Of a stretch of 12,249 nucleotides of DNA, positions 1 through 6,545 are shown piece after piece. The notes beneath the pieces were generated by a model. It had not been told where the DNA came from and did no database searches. It worked only from the letters and a program-made list of their open reading frames with translations. The DNA comes from an uncultured Opitutia bacterium (GTDB lineage Bacteria; Verrucomicrobiota; Verrucomicrobiae; Opitutales; MB11C04). Every line of letters begins with the position of its first letter. Position 1 is the stretch's first letter. The position numbers and the translations under genes were made by a program. Where the stretch lies: contig CAJWWH010000050.1 in assembly GCA_913048545.1 (NCBI GenBank), positions 1-12,249 of the forward strand, written 5' to 3'.

Positions 1-36
1 CCACGAAAAGAAAAGCGGTTAGCGTATTCAACAGTA

Positions 37-62
37 CACGGACAGACTGTAACATGGTTTCA
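37..62 (-). promoter_or_regulatory. Possible ECF-type promoter pointing out of the window
   Basis: The minus strand carries TGAAAC at 62-57, sixteen bases, then CGTG at 40-37. This is the same spacing as the site upstream of the sigma gene at 4328-4301 and matches the known ECF layout TGAAAC-N16-CGT. It lies beyond the stop codon of the PhzF-family gene and would drive a leftward gene whose start is outside the window. A motif this short can occur by chance; an intragenic TGAAAC-N16-CGAC exists at 7714 on the plus strand. No downstream gene can be seen to support it. Confidence 0.25.
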
Positions 63-113
63 GGTTGGATCAAAAATCAAGGGAGACAAGAAGGAAAAAG
101 AGTTTTCACGCAC

Positions 114-133
114 AAAAAAAAAGCAGGACGCCT
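114..133 (-). terminator. Possible weak terminator after the PhzF-family gene
   Basis: Fifty bases past the PhzF-family stop codon, the minus strand reads AGG-CGT-CCT, then GC and nine T residues (122-114). The T tract is strong but the stem is only three base pairs, extendable by A-T pairs across a GC bulge. It may end transcription of the isomerase gene, but the poor stem keeps confidence low. Confidence 0.22.
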
Positions 134-182
134 TTTATTTGCTTATACAAATTGTAATTCAGCCCTCACTCATCAAAAAGGA

Positions 183-980
183 TTAGATCAAAATATGCCC
201 TCTCATGAAGATATCGGCTTTCCCTTCAACCCATACCCGGTCCTTTGTGATTCCACAAGAAAGTGCGGTTCCCCGCGGAGATAGTTGCTTTGTACGCATT
301 TTATCCTTTCCCAATTTCCTGCCCCAATAAGGAACTAAAAGGGAATGAATTGAACCACTAACCTCATCTTCATCCACTCCCCCAAGAGGAGTAAAATATC
401 GGGTTACATAATCGATTCCAAGTAGGGAACTACATGCGGTAACAATAATTCCCCGGGCTTTTCCAATGCGCCTTAAAATTCGAGGCTCAGGTTGCATCTC
501 CCGGACAATCATCTCATCCGAAAATACGCACATACAATCCATACCGATAAAAGTTTCATCGGGGTACGCACCTAAACCTTCCACCAGGAGAGGTGAAGAA
601 ACACAACTGCGGGCAGTCCGTTCTGGCATTTCAATTCTCAAAAATTTATTATTTTGTTTCTCAACCTCTAAATTCCCCGCACTTGAGGAAAACCGAACAA
701 ACTGTTTGTCCGGAGAAAGTCCCTCTTCCAACAATATATGGGCCGCCGCCAGCGTGCCGTGTCCGCTTAACTCTTTTTCAACCAAAGGAGTGAACCATCG
801 AATGGACCACAGCTTCGGACCCGAGGAAAAGAGGAAAGTAGTTTCCGGCATATTGGTTTGAGATGCGATTTTCTGTAATTCATCGGTGGAAAGCCAGTCG
901 TCCAGAATACAAACTCCAGTTGGATTTCCCGAAAAAGAATCCTCACACAATGCATTTACTTGGAAATAGGGGACAATCAT
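183..980 (-). CDS. PhzF-family isomerase/epimerase
   Basis: A 265-residue protein of the PhzF family, cytosolic enzymes of the diaminopimelate-epimerase fold that catalyse proton-shift isomerisations; the substrates of most members are unknown. Seen in the sequence: SFSGNPTGVC at residues 15-24; the NMPETTF stretch at 43-49, whose Glu46 corresponds to the family's catalytic glutamate; RWFTP at 61-65; GHGTLAAAH at 73-81 (most relatives have GHAT); and in the second half-domain DEDEVSGSIH at 203-212, equivalent to the DEDPVTGSAH signature with its conserved aspartate. Length is normal for the family. The ATG at 980 opens directly into the conserved F-x-V-x-A start and has no Shine-Dalgarno sequence. 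It stands alone on the minus strand, 235 bp beyond the oxidoreductase gene. It need not make phenazines: no phenazine genes are present, and the PhzF name marks the fold only. Confidence 0.9.
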   Translation of the reverse strand: MIVPYFQVNALCEDSFSGNPTGVCILDDWLSTDELQKIASQTNMPETTFLFSSGPKLWSIRWFTPLVEKELSGHGTLAAAHILLEEGLSPDKQFVRFSSSAGNLEVEKQNNKFLRIEMPERTARSCVSSPLLVEGLGAYPDETFIGMDCMCVFSDEMIVREMQPEPRILRRIGKARGIIVTACSSLLGIDYVTRYFTPLGGVDEDEVSGSIHSLLVPYWGRKLGKDKMRTKQLSPRGTALSCGITKDRVWVEGKADIFMRGHILI

Positions 981-1000
981 TTGAAATTAAATTGTCCAAT

Positions 1001-1028
1001 AACATACAGTTGAAATTATTAATTCCAA
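1001..1028 (-). promoter_or_regulatory. Possible promoter of the PhzF-family gene
   Basis: On the minus strand TTGGAA (1028-1023), a 16-base spacer and TATGTT (1006-1001) form a sigma-70-like pair matching four of six consensus bases in each box. It lies about 20 bp upstream of the ATG at 980. The region is AT-rich, so such matches are easy to find; this is the best one I see in the 235 bp gap (981-1215), which otherwise holds only the hairpin at 1182-1199 and a 10 bp direct repeat. Confidence 0.25.
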
Positions 1029-1181
1029 GAATCTTTACAATGTTTCGAAGAGGCCGACGATGTAGCATACGGTGGCAGCCAATAACACAGTGGTTTATCC
1101 GCGAATTGCTGAAGTTAAATGTTACAAAATCTTTACATTCCAACCGCTTCTTTTCATGCATTTTACTGCACTGTATAGGTA

Positions 1182-1199
1182 GCCGGTTAATTTACCGGC
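1182..1199. other. Hairpin just past the oxidoreductase stop codon
   Basis: A perfect 6 bp inverted repeat, GCCGGT and ACCGGC with a 6-base loop, starts 16 bp downstream of the minus-strand stop codon at 1216. No T tract follows on either strand, so it does not look like a standard intrinsic terminator. It could protect the 3' end of the mRNA or assist termination, or be chance. Confidence 0.35.
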
Positions 1200-1215
1200 A
1201 ACTACTCAGTAATTC

Positions 1216-2616
1216 CTACGCCGGATTGAAACCCCACTGGGAACGGTATGCCTTTGAAATGAATTGGTTCGCATCCTCGCGATTGGTGGTGAGCTTTTTG
1301 GCGTTCCATTTCAATTTCCCACCCGCACGCATCGCCACATTACCAAGCAGAATAGATTCGGTCAGATTTCCTGCGTAATTAAAATTGGAAACCGCAATTT
1401 CAGGTTTACTTTCCCGGATTGCCTTGATCCACTCTTCTTTCATTCCCGCATCTCCCCTTCCATTCCGGGGAATGGACTGTTCCGGTAATTCCACCTCGCT
1501 TCTCTTATGCCATTTCCCACCCTTATGGACAAGCCAGTCGGCTCCGTAATCATTGGGTGAATACATAATTCCTTCGCTGCCTACTATGAGGAGGCCACTA
1601 TTTTTGGGTGTTTGCCCGTGAAAAAGATCCATCGGTGGAAGGTTCTTCACTCCCTTGTTATCCTTGCCATTATTTCCGATTTTTCCCTCGTACCAATGAA
1701 ATTTAATTGGCCCTCTTCTTTCAGTTTTTGGGAAATAAAGGTTAACCGAAGCCCAAGATGGATAGGTCTCATCATTGATCGGACCGGTATTCACGGATTC
1801 CGCCTTGGTGGGTTGAGTCAGTTCACATCCCATGAATGCCAAGTTAGTGGTATGGCAAGCCATATCACCAAGTGCTCCTGTTCCATAGTCATACCATCCA
1901 CGCCATTTAAAAGGAGTGTAACAGGAATGGTACGGTCTCATCGGAGCAGGTCCAATAAATGAATCCCAGTCAATATGATCAGGCACATCCATCACTTCAG
2001 TGGGACGGGCAACAATCGAAGGGGCCTGTGGCCAGACCGGACGGTTGGTCCAGGCATGAATTTCCTTCACTTCTCCCAGTCCGCCGGTGCGGATGTATTC
2101 AGCACCCTCACGCAGACCATTCTCCGCTGTTCCCTGATTTCCCATTTGGGTGCAAATCCCTTTTTGGGCGGCAAGCATGGACATCTGTCTGGCCTCCCAA
2201 ATTGTGTGCGTCATAGGTTTCTGCACATAGACATGAATTCCTTTGTGCATCGCCATCATCGCAGCAGGAGCATGGGTATGATCGGGGGTACTCACCGTAA
2301 TAGCATCAATTTTGTCACCCAGTTGATTGATCAACTCCCGGTAGTCAGAAAATTTGACCGCATCCGGATGTTTTCTCAATGCCACATCCAACCGGCGAGA
2401 GTCGATATCACAGGCGGCGACCACATCTCCGTGAACGGCTGCATGGTCAAAATCACTTTTCCCCTTTCCTCCCACTCCTATACCCGCAATCTGGAGTCTT
2501 TCATTGGCCCCGAAAACACGGGAAGGTAGGAAAGTGAAGGAAAACGCCGCGGAAGCTGTAGCACCCAGAAATGCCCGGCGTGAATAGTGAAAAGTTTTCT
2601 GATAGCTTTTGTTCAT
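1216..2616 (-). CDS. Tat-exported Gfo/Idh/MocA-family oxidoreductase
   Basis: A 466-residue NAD(P)-dependent oxidoreductase, probably acting on a sugar or sugar-like alcohol outside the cytoplasm. The N-terminus has a twin-arginine signal, SRRAFLG at residues 12-18, a hydrophobic stretch, and a likely cleavage site near VFGA (34-37). The Rossmann domain follows: GIGVGGKG at 45-52, Asp69/Asp71 at the end of the second strand, STPDHTHAP at 108-116 and VQKP at 130-133, where QKP replaces the usual EKP as is common in planctomycete and verrucomicrobial members. GALGDMACH at 246-254 supplies the Asp250 and His254 expected in the active site. The ATG at 2616 was chosen over an upstream TTG at 2682 because the Tat motif then sits at normal distance and the TTG overlaps a predicted terminator. 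No Shine-Dalgarno sequence is seen. Tat export fits a protein folded with its cofactor. The substrate cannot be read from sequence. Confidence 0.92.
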   Translation of the reverse strand: MNKSYQKTFHYSRRAFLGATASAAFSFTFLPSRVFGANERLQIAGIGVGGKGKSDFDHAAVHGDVVAACDIDSRRLDVALRKHPDAVKFSDYRELINQLGDKIDAITVSTPDHTHAPAAMMAMHKGIHVYVQKPMTHTIWEARQMSMLAAQKGICTQMGNQGTAENGLREGAEYIRTGGLGEVKEIHAWTNRPVWPQAPSIVARPTEVMDVPDHIDWDSFIGPAPMRPYHSCYTPFKWRGWYDYGTGALGDMACHTTNLAFMGCELTQPTKAESVNTGPINDETYPSWASVNLYFPKTERRGPIKFHWYEGKIGNNGKDNKGVKNLPPMDLFHGQTPKNSGLLIVGSEGIMYSPNDYGADWLVHKGGKWHKRSEVELPEQSIPRNGRGDAGMKEEWIKAIRESKPEIAVSNFNYAGNLTESILLGNVAMRAGGKLKWNAKKLTTNREDANQFISKAYRSQWGFNPA

Positions 2617-2680
2617 GATATTATATGATGAAAGGTAGGAAAAATATACAAACTTGAGATTGACAGGAATTGGGCAAGGC

Positions 2681-2702
2681 AAAAAACAACTTTCAAAAAG
2701 TT
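2681..2702 (-). terminator. Intrinsic terminator of the ECF sigma operon
   Basis: On the minus strand AACTTT-TTG-AAAGTT (2702-2688) forms a 6 bp stem with a 3-base loop, followed by G and six T residues (2686-2681). It starts 49 bp after the stop codon of the third operon gene (2752). The stem is AT-rich, so it may be leaky, but position and T tract fit rho-independent termination between the sigma operon and the oxidoreductase gene. Confidence 0.5.
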
Positions 2703-2751
2703 TTCTTTGGGCAAGAAAGAAGTCTGTCTATCCTAAACTGGACCACCCTAA

Positions 2752-3258
2752 TTATTTCAACTCTTTAATCTTATTCAAATAGATTGATCTCTCGGATAAG
2801 GAAAGGTTGTAAAAATTTTTCATTTCCTCCTGGCGCGACTCGGAGTTCAAACTCTGCCAATACTTATTCAGTATATCGTGCCGACGACGCAGTATCCGGA
2901 GCTCATGTGCACGATGATCGGGTTTTAAATCTTTAAGCTTTCGCAGTCGTGTTTTAATTTCTTTTTTCTGCACCGGGCTCATTCCCTCGACCCGTTGAAT
3001 AGTCTTTCTCATTATCCTGAGCTTTTCTGGAGGCATTTCCAACAACGCACGAAGTAAATCAACCTGACTTGCGCCCGGAAAAAGTGGTTTTCTGTGCGAT
3101 TCCCTCATTGTCTGATTATTGTCCACAAAATGGGGTCTGTTTACCCCCTGAGTCCCGGGTAATGGAACGGGTTTTTCATTCTTTCCATTAAGCAGAAAAG
3201 AAAATGGACACGACCATAGATAGAAAAACACTAACAATATTTTGGCCTTTTTTTTCAT
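2752..3258 (-). CDS. Small exported helical protein, third gene of the ECF operon
   Basis: A 168-residue protein I cannot assign firmly to a family. The ATG at 3258 is chosen because it follows the putative anti-sigma stop by 13 bp, has a weak GGA upstream, and opens with a signal-like N-terminus: three lysines, then a hydrophobic stretch at about residues 7-23. Cys17 follows L-W-S, a poor lipobox, so a lipoprotein is possible but not favoured. Residues 25-64 are proline- and asparagine-rich and probably disordered. Residues 65-168 are highly charged and look all-helical, with repeated MPPEKLRIM / MSPVQKKEI / LSLSERSIY-type turns. This style resembles DUF3106 and Spy/CpxP-like periplasmic proteins, some of which sense envelope stress or metals; that is a resemblance only. 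Its place behind sigma and putative anti-sigma genes suggests a role in signal sensing or as an envelope effector. Confidence 0.7.
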   Translation of the reverse strand: MKKKAKILLVFFYLWSCPFSFLLNGKNEKPVPLPGTQGVNRPHFVDNNQTMRESHRKPLFPGASQVDLLRALLEMPPEKLRIMRKTIQRVEGMSPVQKKEIKTRLRKLKDLKPDHRAHELRILRRRHDILNKYWQSLNSESRQEEMKNFYNLSLSERSIYLNKIKELK

Positions 3259-3271
3259 TTTATTCCGATTT

Positions 3272-3682
3272 TTAGATATCAAGTAATACAAGAAGCTCAT
3301 AAGTCTGCTCATCAGGAAGGGTTTCGGTATTAATCCATTTTTCCGGAACCACCATCAAATCCTCTATTAATTCTTTTTCTGGCTCCTTTAATGGGGAACC
3401 AGTCTCATGCTGATCCGGAATGTACTGGGATTGCTGAACCTCTGGATCCTCGTCCGAAGGGAGTGGTAAAAAAAAGAATAATAAGCAAGCCGCAAGAGCA
3501 GTCACCGAGAGGGGCAGGAGGAAAGAGATTGTTCTCCGCCCCGTTTCAACGGATGTTGGCAGTTGTTCAATTCTCCGGATTACTAATTCGTTAAAATCTT
3601 CGCGGGGCAAAGCACTTTTATTGGACAAATACTGATCAATGGAACGGTCCAGCTCCTTCTTTTTTCTGATTTTACTTTCCAT
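3272..3682 (-). CDS. Putative single-pass anti-sigma factor
   Basis: A 136-residue protein with a short cytoplasmic N-terminal part (residues 1-50), one membrane segment (about 51-74, rich in Leu, Phe and Ala) and an acidic, Pro/Glu-rich outer tail of about 60 residues. The N-terminus ELDRSIDQYLSNKSALPREDF resembles the opening of many anti-sigma proteins (D-x-x-I-x-x-Y-L followed by a Leu-Pro turn). There is no HxxxCxxC zinc motif, so it is not a classical ZAS-type protein. The ATG at 3682 overlaps the sigma-factor stop by 11 bp, a sign of translational coupling and a matched pair. By analogy it would hold the sigma factor at the membrane until a signal triggers release. Assignment rests mainly on context and topology, since no diagnostic motif is present. 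Confidence 0.7.
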   Translation of the reverse strand: MESKIRKKKELDRSIDQYLSNKSALPREDFNELVIRRIEQLPTSVETGRRTISFLLPLSVTALAACLLFFFLPLPSDEDPEVQQSQYIPDQHETGSPLKEPEKELIEDLMVVPEKWINTETLPDEQTYELLVLLDI

Positions 3683-4286
3683 GATGTTTAAGCGTTTTCT
3701 TTAAGTGGTTTCTTGCCCGGTGAATCCATGTTTTAATTCTCGATTCAGAGACTTTCATGATCTCAGCAATTTCACCGTAACTTAGTTCTCGCTGAACCCG
3801 AAGCAAAAGAGCGGTTGAATAATACTCGGGGATTTCCTTCATCGCAAAGTCGAGGATTTCATTCCAGTCTTTCAATCCATCCTTCTGCTCTTCCAATCCT
3901 TCCTGAGCCCAATCATCCGAGTAAGTGGATGTCTGCTGACGTTGTTTTTTCTTGATCTCATCAATGAGCAGATTACGGGCAATGGTAAAGAGATAAGAAG
4001 AAAACTTAGCTTTCGGCTGATAACGCGGAGCTGACTGATAAACACGAATAAAAACGCGCTGGGTTAAATCCTCTGCGTCCGCTTTATTTCTTATTGAACG
4101 ATCAAAAAAGCGAAAGAGCGAGTTCTTCCATTTTGCGATTATCTCCTCCATCGCGGAATGACTGCCCTGAGCCACTTCCTTCATTAACAACTGCTCATGA
4201 CTCAGTTTGGGTTCGCCATTGGAGTCTTCACTTACCATTGCCAGAAACCAAGCGTGTGAAAAAAAAGAATTGTGAGCACTTTCCAT
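3672..4286 (-). CDS. ECF-family RNA polymerase sigma factor
   Basis: A 204-residue group-4 (extracytoplasmic function) sigma factor that redirects RNA polymerase to a small stress or envelope regulon. Region 2 spans about residues 30-116: DAEDLTQRVFIRVY at 70-83 is the core-binding signature, and FSSYLFTIARNLLIDEIKKK at 95-114 covers region 2.3-2.4, which reads the -10 element. A charged linker follows, then region 4 with the helix-turn-helix LSYGEIAEIMKVSESRIKTW at 168-187, which reads the -35 element. Regions 1 and 3 are absent, as in all ECF factors. The ATG at 4286 is preferred because it lies about 15 bp past the ECF-like -10 box; Met17 (4238) is an alternative, and neither has a Shine-Dalgarno sequence. 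It overlaps the putative anti-sigma gene by 11 bp. The promoter-like site just upstream suggests that it drives its own operon. Confidence 0.94.
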   Translation of the reverse strand: MESAHNSFFSHAWFLAMVSEDSNGEPKLSHEQLLMKEVAQGSHSAMEEIIAKWKNSLFRFFDRSIRNKADAEDLTQRVFIRVYQSAPRYQPKAKFSSYLFTIARNLLIDEIKKKQRQQTSTYSDDWAQEGLEEQKDGLKDWNEILDFAMKEIPEYYSTALLLRVQRELSYGEIAEIMKVSESRIKTWIHRARNHLKKTLKHHGK

Positions 4287-4300
4287 AAAATATACCCATC

Positions 4301-4328
4301 AAAACGGAAAAGGAGGAGAAAAGTTTCA
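4301..4328 (-). promoter_or_regulatory. Probable autoregulated ECF promoter of the sigma operon
   Basis: The minus strand reads TGAAAC (4328-4323), exactly 16 bases, then CGTTTT (4306-4301). The TGAAAC-N16-CGT layout is that of known ECF promoters such as Bacillus sigma-W (TGAAAC-N16-CGTA). Transcription would start at about 4294-4297, giving a leader of roughly 10 bases before the ATG at 4286. Self-activation is the rule for ECF operons, so the position directly upstream of the sigma gene gives the match weight. Confidence 0.5.
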
Positions 4329-4348
4329 AAAAACTAGCCGAAGCTCGG
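4328..4348 (-). terminator. Possible terminator after the FAD oxidoreductase gene
   Basis: Eight bases past the stop codon at 4356, the minus strand has CCGAGCTTCGGCTAG followed by six T residues (4333-4328). Two short folds are possible: CCGA/TCGG around GCT, or AGC/GCT around a TTCG tetraloop. Both stems are short (3-4 bp), so termination may be partial. The last T is also the first base of the TGAAAC box of the sigma operon promoter. Confidence 0.4.
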
Positions 4349-4355
4349 ATTAAAT

Positions 4356-6461
4356 TTAATCCAATGGAATAATATGGGCTGCATCCACAACCACATAACC
4401 TTCAGTATCTTCATTGAAAACTTTCAAATCGTACTTTTTCCCTTTTGCGAAAACGAAGGATCCAAGTGAATGCCACAAGTCATTAGAGCTCGCTTTTTTT
4501 CTTTGGTCCACCACGACTTTGGACAATCCCTTTTCGTCTATTATTTCATATCGTACTTTTCCTGCCCGGTTTCCGGAAGCGGCATAGGAAACCATAATTT
4601 CATGGAGCCCTTCTTGAGGGGCGTTGAATGGGAAACAGGCGGAACGCATACCCTTCCCCCCGTTGTCGTCATGGAAGTACGAAAAACCCACAAACGGACG
4701 CAACGATGTACTCTCCGTCCAATCACCCTGGAAGCTCAGCTCGTTCCCGTCCACGACCACGCCACTCATTTTGCTGGGATCAACGCCGCGGCCAAAGGCC
4801 AGACGGTTCGGCTTGGTAAGCTCAAGAATCTGACCATCCTCGATCAACCGGGACTTCAGTTTTTGATAGGATACACCCTGCACTGGCACCCGGGCATCAA
4901 TCGCAATCACCGCGGCCGTGGCGGCGGACTGCCCCAGAATCATGAACACCGGTTCCATCCGAATCGATCCGAAAGCAATATGGGAAGAGGACACGCAAAC
5001 CGGGACCAGAAGATTTCCACACTCCTCCTGTTTGGGAACAATCGATCCGTAGGAAATTTGATAGGGACCGCCCGGGTTGACCTGAATATCGCCCTCATTG
5101 CGGACATAAGCCATTCCATTCTCATCTTTGGCCACATAGCGCTGAACATGGTGCGAATCCATATTGTAGGAGCCCATTCCAATCGATCGCGGCGTCTCTG
5201 ATTCTCCACGCAGATTGAGTTCAGTAATAACAAAATCACTCACCATTCGGCGTGCTTCACGCACATAAATTTGATGAGGCCAATAGTTGTTGAAACCAAA
5301 CTCATCTTTGGCCAAGCCCCATGTGTTCATTTTTTCACGGACACCTTCCGGTACGCGCGGATCATTGCACAGAAAGTAAAAATAACCTTTTTGATATCGT
5401 TCGTGTTCGAGAATAATTTCCCTTCTCTCCTCGTAACCCGCTTCCGGGTAACGATAATTCATGCCGATATTGTCAGTGCTGAACGGTCCATGGTTATTGG
5501 TGTCTGTCTTGGCGTTGGGCACGGGATCAAATTTCCCAAATACATGCGTCGAGCCCTTCATCAAGGTTCGAAGTAAAAGCTCGTACTGAACCGGATCATA
5601 CCCGTCGGGCCGGTTAAAAGGGATCCGGTTCTCCTCCACCTGGGTCAAACAAAGACGGAAATTATAAGCCTGCATTTTGGAATCCCCCGACCCTTCTGCA
5701 CCCGGCGATTCCCCACTGATACGGGCCAGTAACCCACTACTGGGGTCTCCCTCCACCACAAATGGATCCACTTTGCCTTTAAACTGATGTGAATGGGCAC
5801 GATTGGATTGCACGCCACTCAGTGTTTCCCCGTATACCGTATTCGATTCTCTGCCCACAAAATAAGACACATTGGCCGCCGCCATTAAGTCACCCTCATA
5901 AGTACAGTCCAGAAAAACTGAGCCGTGATAGGCGTTTCCCGAGAGAGTGGAAATGGAGAGGATTCGATTTCCCTCCTTTTTCACTCCTTTTTCCCGGTCC
6001 AACCATTCATCCCGGTAAACCTCCAACTCGTTTTCCTTAACCCATGACTCAAAAATCAATCCTGCCACATGAGGCTCAAATATCCACATAGTCCTACGGT
6101 CCCCGTCAATTGCGGGAGCCCCCTGACCACGATTTCCATATTCCTCCATCTTTTGCCATTTCCACGAATCCACGCTCTGGTAATGACGCCAGACACGATG
6201 ATAAAAATCCCTCGCCACTCCGCCGATTGCCTCTTTCTTCCCACTGTCCGTCCAGCCCAGGCCGCTGCTCGAAAGTCCGCCCAAATATTTATCGGGAGAA
6301 ACCACCACCACGGTCTTTCCCATCTTTTTGACCTGCACCGCAGCACTGATGGCCGCGGAGGTACCGCCATAAATGACCACATCATGTGAAAAAGTCTTTT
6401 GTGCAAATGTACAAAAGCACCAGGTGGTTAAAGATAAAAATAGAAAAACTAAATTACGCAT
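4356..6461 (-). CDS. Secreted FAD-dependent oxidoreductase with golvesin/xanthan-lyase-like C-terminal domain
   Basis: A 701-residue exported flavoprotein. Residues 1-20 are a Sec signal peptide ending at TFA before Gln21. The FAD-binding Rossmann motif follows at once: DVVIYGGTSAAISAA (27-41), a degenerate GxGxxG typical of the FAD_oxidored (PF12831-like) family, then YLGGLSSSGLGWTD (59-72). FLDCTYEGDLMAAA (183-196) is the second conserved block, and NMDSHHVQRYV lies in the catalytic half. The last 135 or so residues (from about 565) form a beta-rich domain ending GYVVVDAAHIIPLD, resembling the domain in golvesin and xanthan lyases; it probably binds carbohydrate or the cell surface. Relatives are often annotated as xanthan lyase, but the N-terminal part is an oxidoreductase, not a lyase. 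The substrate is unknown. It lies 84 bp past the TIGR01777 gene. Its start codon sits inside a strong potential hairpin (6456-6480) and has no Shine-Dalgarno sequence. Confidence 0.88.
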   Translation of the reverse strand: MRNLVFLFLSLTTWCFCTFAQKTFSHDVVIYGGTSAAISAAVQVKKMGKTVVVVSPDKYLGGLSSSGLGWTDSGKKEAIGGVARDFYHRVWRHYQSVDSWKWQKMEEYGNRGQGAPAIDGDRRTMWIFEPHVAGLIFESWVKENELEVYRDEWLDREKGVKKEGNRILSISTLSGNAYHGSVFLDCTYEGDLMAAANVSYFVGRESNTVYGETLSGVQSNRAHSHQFKGKVDPFVVEGDPSSGLLARISGESPGAEGSGDSKMQAYNFRLCLTQVEENRIPFNRPDGYDPVQYELLLRTLMKGSTHVFGKFDPVPNAKTDTNNHGPFSTDNIGMNYRYPEAGYEERREIILEHERYQKGYFYFLCNDPRVPEGVREKMNTWGLAKDEFGFNNYWPHQIYVREARRMVSDFVITELNLRGESETPRSIGMGSYNMDSHHVQRYVAKDENGMAYVRNEGDIQVNPGGPYQISYGSIVPKQEECGNLLVPVCVSSSHIAFGSIRMEPVFMILGQSAATAAVIAIDARVPVQGVSYQKLKSRLIEDGQILELTKPNRLAFGRGVDPSKMSGVVVDGNELSFQGDWTESTSLRPFVGFSYFHDDNGGKGMRSACFPFNAPQEGLHEIMVSYAASGNRAGKVRYEIIDEKGLSKVVVDQRKKASSNDLWHSLGSFVFAKGKKYDLKVFNEDTEGYVVVDAAHIIPLD

Positions 6462-6480
6462 AAGTTAGGGACTTACGCAT
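6456..6480 (-). promoter_or_regulatory. Hairpin enclosing the FAD oxidoreductase start codon
   Basis: In the mRNA ATGCGTAAGT (6480-6471) can pair with ACTTATGCGT (6465-6456) around the loop CCCTA: ten pairs, two of them G-U. The right arm contains the ATG at 6461-6459. The arms contain a direct repeat ATGCGTAA, 19 bp apart. The upstream copy opens an 8-codon reading frame whose TAA overlaps the third codon of the main gene. The structure could limit translation initiation, but a role is inferred only. Confidence 0.35.
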
Positions 6481-6514
6481 TTATTTGATGAAAAATTATC
6501 GGAAATGTTCAAAT

Positions 6515-6529
6515 ACAAAGAAACTTTGT
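6515..6529. repeat. Short inverted repeat between two minus-strand genes
   Basis: ACAAAG-AAA-CTTTGT is a perfect 6 bp inverted repeat, 17 bp past the stop codon of the TIGR01777 gene and about 55 bp before the FAD oxidoreductase start. It could be a weak terminator (no T tract follows on the minus strand) or an operator. Confidence 0.3.
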
Positions 6530-6545
6530 GAATAACATTCCATCC

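Noticed and set aside
1..186. Open plus-strand frame from base 1 to a TAG at 184-186 (61 codons), which could be the 3' end of a gene entering the window
   Set aside because: No recognisable motif; lysine-rich, low-complexity translation in an AT-rich stretch; a second plus-strand frame is open over the same bases, so openness alone is weak evidence. The sequence to the left would decide.
54..284. 76-codon plus-strand reading frame
   Set aside because: Runs into the 3' end of the PhzF-family gene on the opposite strand, has no ribosome site and no recognisable domain.
183..980. A phenazine biosynthesis gene
   Set aside because: No other phenazine genes are present, and the PhzF fold covers many unrelated isomerases.
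943..1161. 72-codon minus-strand frame upstream of the PhzF-family gene
   Set aside because: Overlaps the start of the PhzF-family gene in another frame and shows no domain or ribosome site.
863..1378. 171-codon plus-strand frame spanning the gap between the PhzF-family and oxidoreductase genes
   Set aside because: Overlaps both well-supported genes antisense at its ends, and its translation has no recognisable family features.
2617..2682. 22-residue N-terminal extension of the oxidoreductase from a TTG
   Set aside because: The extension would move the Tat motif far from the N-terminus and overlap a predicted terminator; the ATG at 2616 fits better.
4470..5201. 243-codon plus-strand frame
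   Set aside because: Lies entirely antisense to the conserved FAD oxidoreductase; its long openness follows from the codon use of that gene.
4356..6461. Annotating this protein as a xanthan lyase
   Set aside because: Only the C-terminal domain resembles those proteins; the N-terminal FAD-binding motifs mark an oxidoreductase.
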